The translations under genes were made by a program, and so were the position numbers. The notes beneath the pieces are model-generated. The model was not told where the DNA came from. It did not search any database and worked only from the letters and a program-made list of their open reading frames with translations. DNA of 64,000 bases from Latrodectus hesperus (Eukaryota > Arthropoda > Arachnida > Araneae > Theridiidae): positions 62,001 to 126,000 of the forward strand of contig JAJQOW010000204.1 in NCBI GenBank assembly GCA_037975125.1, written 5' to 3'. This document shows positions 1-12,336 of the stretch, piece by piece. Within the stretch, counting starts at the first letter, position 1, and every line of letters starts with the position of its first letter.

Positions 1-1385
1 AAGTTAATCTGAGCATCGGTCGGAAGATTTAATAAGCTTTCAAAATATTTTCATAAGAAATACACTGTTAAGTTTACTATTTTTCAGTCTGGCGGTTTCA
101 GTAAACCTCACTTAACTTGAACGAAAAATTTCCAGAATGTTTATAGGGGAAAATGTTTAAAGAAATCAGTTTTTATGAAAAGTTCCAGATGTGAAAGTTT
201 TCCAAATTTAATTCTATATTAAAGGAAAAAATCTAAAGTTTATTCCATTAATTTTGTACATAAAACCACGAGTCCACCAAGCATGCTATATTTAGAGTCC
301 ATAGAATTCTCTGTTCTAAATAAAAAGTAGAATAAAAGAAAATTCTGATATATTACATAAAAATATTCAAAAATTTATAAAAATAAATCCTGTCAAAGAT
401 TAATGAACTTATAGCAAACTGAGAAAAGATTTGAGAAGCATTTTAAAAATTCTGTAATATGTGCCATTAAGGTAAACTTTGAATCTCATTCATCAAATAA
501 ATATAAAATTATTAAAAAAATGTTACTTAGAGTTAAAAGCACACATTTCCTTAAAAAAACCATTGCCTTCATTACTGTTTTTATTCACACTTTCAGAAAA
601 AACTTTTTTGAAAGACGTTGATGTTTTAGACGTACTTAAAATTCATAATGTGTCATTTGCACTTTTTTACATATGGCTACATATGTATGTTTACGTAAAC
701 TTGAATGCAAAAAAAAACGATTTAATAATTTAGAATTGCTTTATTTAATGGTAAAATTTAAAAAAAAAGTTGTAATTTCACTTTCAAAACCTGAAAACTA
801 AATTTTTCATGAATCATGTCTATTTCAGATTTCATGATCATATCTACAATATAAGACCATGATTATGTCAATATTTTTTTAAAAAAAAAAGAAGACATGA
901 GTGGAGATCCAATTGCTTAAGCTTTTAATATTTAAGATTTTTCCATAAATATTTCAAATTATTATTTCATTTAATAGACAAATTTAATGTCATTCCAGTG
1001 ATATGTTGCAATAAAATTAATTATGCAATTAGATGTTTGCATTCATTAAAATGAGTAACAAATCTGAAGTCAATTTTTAATATTGCATACATCTTTATTC
1101 AAAAGCTCTTTCATAATAATAAATATTATAAGATTCTTTCATCTTTGTATTCTCAACCTTTTACTTATCTCTTGAAAAATAATCTTACACTCTTTTAAAT
1201 TTTAAGAGGGATATGGAAAAGATTCAATCAATAAATCAACACAATCCTTCCAATTCTTAGTTTTTACATAAAACTATATTTTACTCAACGGGAAATTATT
1301 TCATTTACTAATCAAATTATTTTAAACTAATTCACCAAACTATTTTCTTGACAGTTTATATCAATTAAATTGTACTATCAGAGAA

Positions 1386-1388
<3 letters not shown>
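1..1388. other. AT-rich sequence, nothing recognised
   Basis: The longest open frame here is 84 codons at 479-733, with no motif and AT-driven composition. No repeat, hairpin or promoter-like block stood out. Confidence 0.6.

Positions 1389-1439
<51 letters not shown>
1389..1439. repeat. (TA)n microsatellite
   Basis: An uninterrupted TA dinucleotide run of about 51 bp, directly visible. It is one of at least eight long TA tracts in the window. Confidence 0.95.
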
Positions 1440-1443
<4 letters not shown>

Positions 1444-3620
1444 TCGCTTTCATTGAAAACAATTTTTATAATGATAAATAGCTACTTTCATAGTTAAATT
1501 AGTATAAATTAAGCGTAGATAGTCACAAAAACGTGTTCCATAAATTTAAATATTTAAAAAAATGTTAATTTTCGTAACAAAAAACTCCTTTTTTATTTAT
1601 AAAATTTTACGTCTGTACCATAGTTCTAAAGTCATCTACCGCATCTACATAAAATAAGAAAACTTTGGCTGCAACCGCAATCCAAGTACAATTAATACTC
1701 CCTCTCTAAGAAATCTTTCTTTGCCTTCAACAAAAGTCAAAGACACTAACAGCAACGTTAATCAAAAAACTTTTTTGTTTAGTTGCATCTTTTCCCTTAG
1801 CATAATAATACTACAGAGAGAAAGGCAGGAAGCCAGGAATTTCATTTTGTACGACAGTCTGAATCTGTCAATTTTCCCTTCCCCCATGCTTTTACTTTCT
1901 TTATTTGTTGTCATAGTCACTGTCGTTTTCGTTCTTCGTACAATATTTCTCCCCCGTTTCTGACTCGGCATCAAAAATAACCTTACTGTCAAAGTTTTAT
2001 TTATTTTTCTTGTTCCTTCTCTATTGATGTGGTTGCGTGAAAATATGTCACGTTCTTTTTTACTTACATTTTTTTTTCATCTTCTGGTAAATTAAAAATC
2101 GTTTTCACGGACGGATGAGATGTTCGTGGAATGAATCGTTCAAGAAAAAAAGAATCGTTTTTGTTGTTTTATAGAATTCTTATTTTTAAAACTACTCCTA
2201 CGTGAAATACGAATTCTGGGAGAGGAAATCATCACTAAGTTGTCACTATGACAATTGTCATTGTAACAAAAACATGTGAATACATCAGTTACATTGTTAC
2301 CGATCAGCCTGCGTTTGTGGCTGGATTTTAAACTAAATTGCTTGGTAAACAAAATATGGCGACTTGTCCACTTTATGTCGTAGTTTTCGAATTTAAATTA
2401 TTATGCCACACTTATTTAAATTGAATTTATATGAACGTCTTTCAATTTTAAATTAATTTATAACATTAAAACTATGCACTTTCATAAACTTGGAAAAGAT
2501 ATTTCGAACAGTTTTTTAATAATAAAAATTTTTATTTATAGAAATAATTTTGAAAGGCTAAAAAAAGTTAATAATTTTTAGTTAATTCCACGTTTTAAAA
2601 CTAAGAATTTAAATTATAAGTATTTGAAAGAAGGAATAGATAAGACAATTTGACACACACAATTACTCATGATTAATTTAATTTTTTTCAGCAATATTCA
2701 CTTATATTTTCCTACAATTAATTATTTCAGGATGCCAAATAAATGTCGATATAAGCGAAATAACCTAGCAGCAGATAAATTTTTGACAGGAAGTGACATT
2801 CACTGATATGAAATATCCAATATTACCTACCACTTTTTACACGAATAAATCATAATTCATTTTAGTGTTTGATAATGCATAAAACAATGATACATAATAT
2901 GGCATTTATTTACAGAATAAATCAAAATTTCTTTTACAGTATGAGATTCTCCATGGAGTATTTACTTTTCTCTCTAGAATAGATTTTCTTCATAAATATT
3001 GCCTTCGTGTATTATTATTTTTTAGCCTTACTTTTCGAATATTTTTTTATCATTTGCCATGACCATTTCATTGAAAATGTCTTGAACTTGGTATCTAAGA
3101 CATCTAGATGGCTTGATATAAGAATTGCATGTTTTCTTTTTTCCTCTGGAAATCTCTAAGCCACATTTCTTATAGAAAAAAAGTAATGAGTATTGGAGGC
3201 AAGACCATGATAGTAATCACTATGGCCGGCATAAATGCCTGTGTCTAGCGTGAAATGAACTCCTATTTTCGGATTCTCCGTTTGATTAATAGAAAAAACA
3301 AGTGAGTGCTTACATGCAGAAGACCACTGATACGAGATTTGATTTCATTTTTATTGTATCAAGCCATTTATGAATGTGGTTGTTGATACTTATGACACTT
3401 GGACAAACCAAGCTAGCTATCCTGTTGGCTATGTGAATTTAAGTCAGTTGGGTGCGTCCTTCGTTTAACTAGAGCACCAAGACGGTGAAAGAACGACTTT
3501 GATCTAAACTCCTCTGATAGATAACACCACCAGAATATTCATTTCCTCAATTTTGACATTGATCTGGAGGGTGAGGAAATTTCCATATGGTATATAAAAT
3601 AACACATATGGTAACTGCTG
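1440..3620. other. AT-rich sequence, nothing recognised
   Basis: The part at 1,620-2,350 is somewhat richer in C and G and holds overlapping 70-80 codon frames on both strands (1,721-1,963 plus, 1,762-1,992 minus, 2,140-2,352 minus). None shows a domain, and they shadow each other. The last few hundred bases (about 3,080-3,620) may belong to the LINE relic that follows, but I could not read protein there. Confidence 0.5.
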
Positions 3621-3639
3621 GACGACTTACCACGAGTGT

Positions 3640-4200
3640 TTCTATTACACAGATTTTACGAGCACGTGCACGTCGCATGAACTCGATAGGTCTTTAGCTT
3701 CATTTCCAGTGGGTCCCATGCCACGTCGGAATAGATGGTAATGAAATAGCTGATGACTTGGCGAGGGAGTCTTCTACTGATGGCTAGTGTGAGGAAAGTA
3801 CTCTCACTTATACAGAGATCTCCTCAGTTATTAAAGTACAGATGAACATGAGATGGCGTGTTCCTCCGAACCACTCCTGTTACTTCACTAGGAAGCCCTG
3901 GTGGGACCCACTGGATACCAGAAACCACTTCGAACCAAGAATACCAGAAAGCAACAAACAATTCTTTCTCGCTTCATTAGTGGGCATATTAAAGCTCTCG
4001 TTTTTCATCAGGGACAGAAGAACTACCCGGATTGCCACTGGTGTGGAGCCGTGCATACCTCCACTACCCATATTCTAAACTGCTTGGATTTTGCAAAAAG
4101 TGACATTCTTAACTTTCCAAAAATAGTGACACACTATTTTTGGACTTGTTGGAAATAATGGGTTTTATGGAGATGGTCTAGTATTGCTTGATCATCTGGG
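3640..4200 (+). pseudogene. Non-LTR retrotransposon (LINE) 3' end, RNase H region relic
   Basis: Read across frames on the plus strand this is the C-terminal part of a retrotransposon polyprotein. Around 3,700-3,780 the translation is HFQWVPCHVGIDGNEIADDL, the conserved end of an RNase H domain (QW-P-H then GNE-AD, with the last catalytic Asp). A stop follows at about 3,785. After frame changes a zinc-knuckle-like block is readable at about 4,027-4,090: Cys-X2-Cys-X8-His-X3-Cys within CHWCGAVHTSTTHILNC. RNase H removes RNA from the RNA-DNA hybrid during target-primed reverse transcription. No reverse transcriptase is recognisable upstream, so the copy is 5'-truncated and dead. The overlapping 78- and 85-codon frames at 3,842-4,158 are fragments of it. 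Confidence 0.75.
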
Positions 4201-4235
4201 ATTAGCAACATCAACAACACAACAGGTCTTTGGCG

Positions 4236-4305
4236 CCTTTGGGTATGGAACACCGCCCTTCCGAAAGAAAGGCCAATGCCCTAACCACTAGGCTACCACG
4301 GCCCC
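4236..4305 (-). repeat. tRNA-derived SINE head (A-box clear)
   Basis: The reverse complement begins GGGGCCGTGGTAGCCTAGTG and continues with a tRNA-like A box (TAGCCTAGTGGTTAGGG). About 30 bases later there is a degenerate B-box position (GGTGTTCCATACCC, against GGTTCGANTCC). It lies directly after the LINE relic and an imperfect ACA-rich stretch at 4,207-4,224. It could instead be part of the 3' end of that LINE. A functional tRNA gene is unlikely because no acceptor stem is visible. Confidence 0.55.
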
Positions 4306-4308
4306 ATT

Positions 4309-6109
4309 TGTGAGTTTAAATGAATAATTATTATTAAAATCCATAATTTCTTAAATATCTATCTGCGTATCATATTTCATAAATACCTTGTACTTACATT
4401 TCGTAAATAATGGTATTTTCATTTATATGAGGTGTGATAAATGTTTCCTTTTATATTATTTCTGATTATCCTTAAATGTATATTTATCATTTGTTAGGAA
4501 ATTATTTTCTACATACAATTATATTTTGGTGACATAAAATATTCTTTCTTAAGTTTGCACATTCTTTGTTTTAAATATTATTGCTATTGGTTCATATGAC
4601 ACATGAAACTAAAAGTGAAAATCCTTTTGGCTTATGTCACATTTTTTGAGTTACATTTCACTAATTAAATTTCTATCATAGTCTAATACAACTTCTCTAG
4701 ATATGCCACATTGTTCATCTTACCACTTTCGTGGAATTAAACAAATATTATTCAACGACCACCTATTTGTTTTTATTCCTAATATACCTGTCAATCATTT
4801 TTCTTCTTCTTCAAACAATCAAATTTTTAGGATTAACAGTCATTTTAAAGAATAAGGGAATTAAGCTATGCATATAGATAATAACAGTCGTAACATCTAA
4901 AAATTCTCAAAGCACTTGGATGCTATGAAGAGTAAATTTTCTTTTATTAAACAGAAACAACAAATTTTAAAAGAAAAAATGATGCATATCCTCTTCTATT
5001 TTAATTCTGACATCTAAAGATACTATAAATACTTTTATATTTGTAAATATGACGTCAAAGCCTGGATTGATTCACGAAGAAATTCTTGCCCTTTAAACGG
5101 GATTGTCAAACCTTTTGAAAATTAATTCTATGATCACAATGTAGCATTAAAACATATATTTGTAATAACACTAATGTCTGCATTTATTTAAATAATCAAA
5201 ATTTAACTCAAAACTTTTAAAATTTTTGAAATGATTATACATAAAATAATAATGACATTAATTACAAAAAATTAACTGACACGGTAATTTTTTAAAAGAA
5301 TAATTGGTATCACACACAAATAAGTTAGAAGACAAATATAAAATTCTGAATTTTTAATTTTTAATAAATTTCTCCACGTAATAAAAGAAAACTTTTTTTT
5401 ATTTACAAATGTCTCTCTTCAACTATATAAAAACAATCAATAATAAAATCTATATCAACACTGGTAAGGAAATCAGCTGGATCAATTTTCTAAGTTTTCA
5501 TTAATGTTAATTCTCAAAGAATATTGACTCGCTGTCTTAAACTATAAATTTATTTATCAAATATCATTCGTAAAAATGCTCACTTTTAACTTTATTTTCT
5601 TAAAGAATTAATAACCAGAAATTGTGCTATGCAATAAAAACAACAAAAAAATATCGTACTTTAAGGTGCTACTCAGTTTCTCGCCAATTTGGCGTCATAT
5701 TAATAGTGATGTTGATTTATTTACGGTTGGTCTATCGTGTTTTCAGCGCTATCTTGTTTCTACAACGTGCACGAAAGCAAACTTGGCTAAAATAATTCGT
5801 CAGTTTCCACCAAGGGACATCCTATAGAATATTTTTCTAAAATTATTTGTTTCAGTTTGAATAATATCCAGTAGAGAGAAAAGAAATTGGTTCTATCATC
5901 TCCAATAAGTAAAAGATAGAAACATCAGTATGCAGCATAATCTTTATTTTGATTAACTTGTGTATGAGACATTTAAATCAATAATTATTAACACTTGTAT
6001 AAGCCATTTAATTCCCTTATTATTCAAATAAAAACTATGAACTTTTATTACCAAATCTTCACAGATGTTAACAGTTTTGAAATAAAATTAGTGATAGTTT
6101 AGCTGATCC
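4309..6109. other. AT-rich sequence, nothing recognised
   Basis: The only open frame above 60 codons is at 5,624-5,827 (67 codons, no motif). No repeat unit or inverted repeat was noticed. Confidence 0.55.
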
Positions 6110-6265
6110 TCCATAATCATTATTTTCACACGTGACCAAATCGGTCACCTACATTCTGAAGTGAACTGCTGACCACTGCCATCCTTGATACTTGTGATGG
6201 ATTCGAACTCATAAATGGTTGAAGAAAAAGACAAAGCGATATTTATTAAACTATCAGCTCAGCAA
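6110..6265 (-). repeat. SINE, family B copy 1 (diverged)
   Basis: On the minus strand a tRNA-like A box (TTGCTGAGCTGATAG, near 6,253-6,267) is followed by a B box in GAGTTCGAATCCATC (about 6,196-6,210). A body follows down to about 6,110. The body aligns by eye with the copy at 46,741-46,915: both have a GGCAGTGGTCAGCAGT / GGTAATGGTTCGGAGT block and then a TGACC-rich end. Confidence 0.55.
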
Positions 6266-6777
6266 AACATCATTGGATGTACAAATAAAACGGTGTATAT
6301 TAGAATGTCAATCTCTGAATATGAGTTAAGGTCACTAAAATATTACACTTGAAAACATTATTTTAGCACAGAGAATTCCCATATTCTTTTCAACTAGAAA
6401 GGCAAAATCTTAAATGCATCAGCTTGATTATGTAATAAAATGTGTTTCACAAAGCTTAAATTTGTTCTTCTAGAGCATAATACCTATTCCATTAACGTAA
6501 AGACAGATTGGGAATTAATAAAAAAATATCATTCACAGAGATTAAACAGAATATTGCTGCACGCCAATTATGTTTAGTTATATTAGGCAAATTTTAAATA
6601 TAGCATTACAATTGATTCAATGAAGGAATCATCCATATGAAAAGAATATTTCAACATTACACAGAAATATTTATGGATGAACATGAGAGAAAATACAGAG
6701 CTCCATAATTGCTGAAAAAACAATAGGATTGTAACGGTGTTCGAATAACACAACTGAATTAGTTCTTCCTTACTCAG
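6266..6777. other. AT-rich spacer, nothing recognised
   Basis: Sequence between the SINE and the tandem array. No coding frame, repeat unit or inverted repeat was seen. Confidence 0.5.
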
Positions 6778-7547
6778 AAGAAATCATCATGATGAATTCA
6801 TAACGATTTAATCATCATGAATTCATCATTTCATGATGAATCATCATGAATTTCATGCCACGCAGTGGATAGTTTAACGGCCTAAGAGTATTCGTTTTGT
6901 ATAAGACGTTTCAGTACCCGCTGCTTAAATTACCATCATAGACGACACTTAAACTTTACCTACATATCATTAGAAGAAATCATCATGATGAATTCATAAC
7001 GATTTCATCATCAGGAATTCATCATTTCATGATGAATCATCATGAATTCCATGCCAAGTAGTGGATAGTTTAACAGCTTAAGAGTATTATAAGACGTTTC
7101 AGTACCCGCTACTTAAATTACCATCATAGACGACACTTAAACTTTACCTACATATCATTAGGAGAAATCATCATGATGAGTTCATAACGATTTCATCATC
7201 ATGAATTCATCATTTCATGATGAATCATCATGAATTTCATGCCACGTAGTGGATAGTTTAACGGCCTAAGAATATTGTAAGACGTTTCAGTACCCGCTGC
7301 TTAAATTACCATCATAGACGACACTTAAACTTTACCTACATATCATAAGGAGAAATCATCATGATGAATTCATAACGATTTCATCATCAGGAATTCATCA
7401 TTTCATGATGAATCATCATGAATTTCATGCCAAGTAGTGGATAGTCTAACGGCCTAAGTCTGTTGTAAGACGTTTCAGTTCCCACAGCTTGTGGGAACCA
7501 TTACCATCAGAGTGGACACTTAGGCTTTACCTACATATAATTAGGAA
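6778..7547. repeat. Tandem array, four units of 188-196 bp, palindrome-rich
   Basis: Units restart at about 6,781, 6,977, 7,165 and 7,353 with AAATCATCATGATGA. The first unit is 196 bp and the next two are 188 bp; the difference is a short insertion around TTCGTTTTGT at about 6,891. Each unit opens with about 70 bp built from interlocking palindromes (TCATCATGATGA, ATGAATTCAT, TTTCATGATGAA) and continues with a 110-bp non-palindromic part ending near TACATATCATTA. The last unit diverges and contains a 9-bp-stem hairpin, GTTCCCACA-GCT-TGTGGGAAC, at 7,478-7,498. The non-palindromic part faintly resembles a tRNA-derived SINE (TAGTGGATAGTCTAACGG then GTTTCAGTTCCC); this is weak. Confidence 0.9.
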
Positions 7548-7750
7548 TGAAATCCGGCGAAGATATAAGCACATCTATTTCTTGTTGCTCAACCTTAACT
7601 AAGAGTAAAACTGCAATGCTTTGCTCTGATAAATTCTGCCTTTTGTACTCTTTATAGTAATCTGCATCACCAATCTTTCCTAATAACCAACTACAAAGCT
7701 AATCATGGAAAGACGCCACCAGATATTACAAATCATGTAGGAACTGCCTT

Positions 7751-8170
7751 GAGGAGAAGCTCACCCCGGAATATATTTCTAACTGCCCGGCCATTATAAG
7801 AAGTTTACTGGCTATTGACGCGCGAATTTCCCTTTCAGAGTAATCTCTATTAAGATAAAATTGCACACCATGGCCGTGATTTTGATACTTGCAGTGATTT
7901 GACTTGATTTCACAAATTAGCACAACACCAACCATACAACCAAAGCGATATTTAAATGTAATTTCATCATCACCAAGAGAAGCTGTACCCAGAATATATT
8001 TTAAACAGCCCGGCTAATATAAGAAGTTTACAGGCTATTGATGAATTTCCCTTTCAGGAAAATCTTTATAATAATAAAACTGTACAGATTGCCAAGGCCT
8101 TGATTTTGGCACATAGAGTTATTTGACTTGACTTCAAATGGCGCCATACCACAACCACCAACCATCCAAC
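7751..8170. repeat. Tandem duplication, about 200 bp at 223-bp offset
   Basis: Copy 1 (7,751-7,941) and copy 2 (7,974-8,170) share ordered blocks: GAGAAGC, GAATATAT, CCCGGC, TATAAGAAGTTTAC, GGCTATTGA, AATTTCCCTTTCAG and CACAACCACC / CACAACACC. The constant offset is 223 bp with small indels. Divergence is substantial, so the duplication is old. The 69-codon minus frame at 7,726-7,935 lies wholly inside copy 1 and is not kept in copy 2, so it is not a gene. Confidence 0.8.
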
Positions 8171-9085
8171 TAGGATAGTTTATTAATATACAGACGAGCC
8201 CTTTGTATTTATCGATTGTAGTATATAATTTATAATAATTCTGGCCCTATGTAAAAATTCAAAATACTGCCATTTAAATTAATGTGTAGCTAACATATAT
8301 GCCTACCCTAATTTGTTGCATGTTACCAAAACATTTTGAAACAATGTTTTGTAACCACAATGCATCTCTTTACATCTCAAAGTATACATATTTTACTTTT
8401 TGTATCAAATTAACATTTTAGTTAACTTTTATTGTGTCGCGAAGAAGATATTTAGAATATTTATTCATTGAAATTCGTCCCACGTTATGTTCAAATCAAA
8501 AATATATTGGAATAGCTCTTTTAACTTCTCAATTTCTCGGATGCACATAATTTCATTATGCTTTTTCAGTCTGTATCAGTTATAATTTCTCCAATATCAT
8601 TTTCTTTTCTGAAATAATTTTTTATTTGCACCTAATATTATTAATAATATTATAAATAATTAATAATATTTAATTATTGTTTTTAATTATTAAGATCTTT
8701 TCTCTGAAACATCTTCTCTGTTTCCCTAGAAATATCTGTTTTGATATATCCTTCATAGAATTATTGGAAAACTATTTAAAAAAATAGTCAGCTCAACGTA
8801 AAAAGTTTATGTTAAATTTTTTTAATATGTTTCATGTATAAATTAGTCACATGAATATTTGCTTTTTACAGTGAATGTATAAAATATTTCTTATTTAAAT
8901 CTTTAAAGAATCATTGAAAAAAATTGCTAATTTATTCTCAATTACAATTCAAAGACATCACATTATCAATTTTTTTTTTATATTCTAAGAAATAAAGTCT
9001 TAAACTAAAATTTAGTGATTTTAATTAAATAATTATGAGTATATATATACATATGTTAAATTATTATGAGTATATATATACATAG
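8171..9085. other. AT-rich sequence, nothing recognised
   Basis: Contains a locally self-complementary TAATAATATTAT stretch near 8,640-8,690. A 24-bp repeat of TTATGAGTATATATATACATA occurs at about 9,034 and 9,063. No coding signal. Confidence 0.5.
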
Positions 9086-9170
9086 GTTCGCAGTCCACTT
9101 CTGTGGCCGTGGTTTCGAATCCCACTTCTGACACCATCAATGTGGGTTCGCTCGGCTCATTGTCATTGTT
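9086..9170 (+). repeat. SINE-like fragment with B box
   Basis: A B-box match, GGTTTCGAATCC, lies at 9,111-9,122, followed by a GC-richer stretch that stands out from the AT-rich flanks. No convincing A box is visible, so only part of a tRNA-derived element seems to be present. Confidence 0.4.
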
Positions 9171-9364
9171 TTAAATGATTTAATTATGGTTCTGGACAAA
9201 ATAAGAAAAAGCTATTTACATATTTACAAATGAATATTAAATCACGATCTAACATCTTAGTTATAATTCAAACTAAGTTCAATATCCATTCGCGTCTTCA
9301 CGTCATCGCGTCTTTTCTAGTCCATCACTTCGCCGTTCTCTTTTCTTCTCTCTACATGTCCGGT

Positions 9365-9366
<2 letters not shown>

Positions 9367-9431
<65 letters not shown>
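9367..9431. repeat. (TA)n microsatellite
   Basis: Continuous AT dinucleotides for about 65 bp. The 78-codon frame across it (9,230-9,466) is a by-product of the repeat. Confidence 0.95.
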
Positions 9432-9434
<3 letters not shown>

Positions 9435-9545
9435 ATAGTGCTGCGATTAATAGGAATTTCATATAAATTCATTTGATGATTTAAATATTCATTAATACAT
9501 TACAGAGAGTACTATTCTTAAGTGGTACTTACGTATTAGCGTCAC

Positions 9546-9561
9546 CGCGGCTTTTTAAGCC
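9546..9561. repeat. Short inverted repeat
   Basis: CGGCTT-TTT-AAGCCG within GCGGCTTTTTAAGCCG. It is followed to about 9,700 by several runs of A and T that can pair with each other. The role is unknown. Confidence 0.6.
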
Positions 9562-11592
9562 GAACAAACATTTTTTCTATAATTTTTTATAATAAAAAAT
9601 TTTTTAACTGTAGAAAAAAAATTTTCTATTATTAGAAAATTTCTTCTCAGAATTATAAGTCAATTTTTTAAAAATAGAAAAAATTGTTCAAATTATAGAT
9701 TACGTGCTAATTCTACTTAAGTTTTGGAACAAAATTAGCCGATACTCTTAGTATCTCTTAAGTATATGCTCAATTTGTCAATAATTTTGTCATCGATTAT
9801 AGAAAATAACTAATGAATATGTATTTTTATATTTACTTTACGCTAGAATTGAATAAAAGGCTATTAACTATTGTGTGTAGTATATCTGAAGTCATAACCG
9901 AAGACAATACTTCATATTATTTAATCACTTTCCAATGATGAACTAAGAACTTAAATAGCCACCCTTTTATTCAAATATAATTAATTTCTAATAATAGAAA
10001 ATTAAGACAAAAAATTATAATAAGCATTCGCCGCTCAAGCATAACGATTTTAGTTAACTAAAGATAAATTATAGAACCTCCATTAAATTATAGAACTCCC
10101 TTTATCTAAATTGATGTCATTAAAAATACTAAGAAGCGCTTGTATTTGTAATTGTTGTGTTGCCAAAATATTGCTGATTTTATAACATGTTGCCACACAA
10201 ATCAATATTTGTTTTTAGAATATAGATATATTATTTATTCGCGAATATATATGCCGTTTATAATCATATTAATTTATATAATATATTAATAGATATTACG
10301 TATCCTGGATTTAAATAATAAGATAAGAAATTATGATAAAAAATATTTCATTGAAAAATAATGCCAATTATGAAATACGTCCTTTGAAGATACACAAAAT
10401 GCTCTGATTCAGTAACTTTATATTTGATTTTATCTGTCCGCATAATTTTCAAATATTCTGAGCATACAAATTTTAATCTTGTGTAAATACAATAATCCAC
10501 AGGGTACAACAGATTTAAATAAATTCATTTTTAAAGACATTTCTGCGATAATATCTGAATAAAGAAAATGCTAAGTTTAAAATGCTAAAATTAAATGCAT
10601 GTCATGCCATCTGCTGGGGATAGCTTTCATAAATATAGAACTTTTGGTGTTATAAGCTGAGCAATAAATATCGTATCTTCGCAGGTCTCGTAATAATATT
10701 GATAAGAGTTTTCCTATAAAATGTGTGTGTGGGGATTAGTTCCGAATTCCATGTGAAAATTTTTTAATAAAATATGAAGCAAATATAATTATAATAATAA
10801 AATAGAAATTAATTCTACAATATTCAGACAAATACAGAGGGTAAAATTTCCAAATTAATATTTCAAAATAAACAATAATTTGAGAATTGAAATAAATAAA
10901 TCATTGAATAATTTCATCTCATTTTATGGAATTACTGTTTTGACTTGATATTGTTTGAAATAATAAAAAATTTAAATTAGGATAAAAGAATTTTTGAACA
11001 AAGAGTAAAATAATTAAAAGAGTATTAAAATAAACGACTGCTTTAGATAATTTTTCAAAACAAATCAAAAATACTGACCTAAAATTTTATGCTTAACAAA
11101 TGTTAGATGATAAATTCTGTTACGCATATAAACATTTTTATCATTAATAATCTTCACATTGCTTTCAGGTTCAGTTTTTTACTATTATACAAAATGTAAA
11201 ATATCAAGGAAGTTTTATAACTGACACAATATTTTAAATTTCTTTCAAGTTTATATTTTGATGTCAATTTTTACTGTTATACAGGAGAAAAAGCAATGTA
11301 TTTTCTTTTAATATTTGGGAGTTTGCATTTGAAATATTAAATTAACTACGCTTTCTTACTCCGTATGAAATATATTCACATATGTGACTCTCTCTCATTT
11401 CCTTGAAATAAATCATACAGTTTATATAATATTAGTTGAATATATTTTTCTCATTCGCGAATGAAAAAATTACGAAGTAAAAATGAATCATATTTCGCGT
11501 ATTGCATTCTGGATTAATATCAAAATCTGAAAGCAATCATATATATAGTTCAAGTTAAAAAAAATCCATCTTAATTTTTAAAAGTTCAATTG
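9562..11592. other. AT-rich sequence, nothing recognised
   Basis: No open frame of interest. A TA-rich stretch with NATATATTA motifs lies at 10,225-10,300. No repeats with clear borders were found. Confidence 0.5.
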
Positions 11593-11830
11593 TTAACTGG
11601 TCTCATTTATTGGTGGAATTTTGGCCAGATCAAAAGAAAGCCCTATCAAGGATAACACCTCCATACTTTTACTTATGCATAGGTTTGCCAGGTCTCTAAA
11701 AAATTCAACCGAGACACCTGAATGCGCGCCAGCGTCGCGGGTAAACAAGGGCTTTTGGCGAGTTTTTACAAGCAAACAAAGCTTTTCGCGAGTTTGTGAA
11801 TGGTAGTTCATTCTCAGTACTATAAATAAA
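11593..11830. other. GC-richer block, unidentified
   Basis: A sharply bounded stretch with several CpGs (for example GCGCGCCAGCGTCGCGGG at about 11,724-11,742) in very AT-rich surroundings. It is open on both strands: 105 codons minus at 11,593-11,910 and 61 codons plus at 11,621-11,806. A TATA-like ACTATAAATAAATAG lies at about 11,819. I do not recognise the protein in either frame. An interspersed repeat seems more likely than an exon. Confidence 0.35.
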
Positions 11831-11997
11831 TAGTTACTGATTACGAATTTAAACAAGGAATAATAATAAATGTAGCACAAGCATATAAATTTAACACTTT
11901 TATTTCTCACGTGTTAATATTTATAAATTTCTTAAGGAAGAAGAAAAGTTTTGGAATGAATAAAAATTTAAAACCCAAACAAGTCATTTCTAGAAAA

Positions 11998-12336
11998 ACT
12001 TGTTTTGGTTTTAATCTTGCTGTAAAAGCTAATCCAATATTAATTTTACATATCATCACGCTTTTGACTCTAAATTACTTCTTCAAGCGTCTATCATCAG
12101 TCCATGCTTTGTTTTGATCAAAGAAACATTTTATCAACTGGTGCTGATTTATTTGTACTTTTCATAAGCTAGGAATTATAGAAAGTCTTGTTTTAGTTTT
12201 AATCTTCGTTTAAAAGCTAATCCATCTATTACTTTTTCATATTATCAAACTTTTGACTTTAAATTGCTTCTTCAAACGCCTATCATCCGTCCATGCTTTG
12301 CTGATCGAAGAAAATTCTTTCCTAACTAGTGCGGAT
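11998..12336. repeat. Diverged tandem duplication, about 150 bp at 188-bp offset
   Basis: CTTGTTTTGGTTTTAATCTT at 11,999 matches CTTGTTTTAGTTTTAATCTT at 12,187. The two stretches stay alignable through AAAAGCTAATCCA, CTTTTGACT-TAAATT-CTTCTTCAA and TCCATGCTTTG to GGTGCTGAT / AGTGCGGAT. Many substitutions separate them. Confidence 0.75.

Noticed and set aside
1721..2352. Overlapping 70-80-codon frames as possible small genes
   Set aside because: They overlap on opposite strands, lack motifs and have no supporting splice or promoter context.
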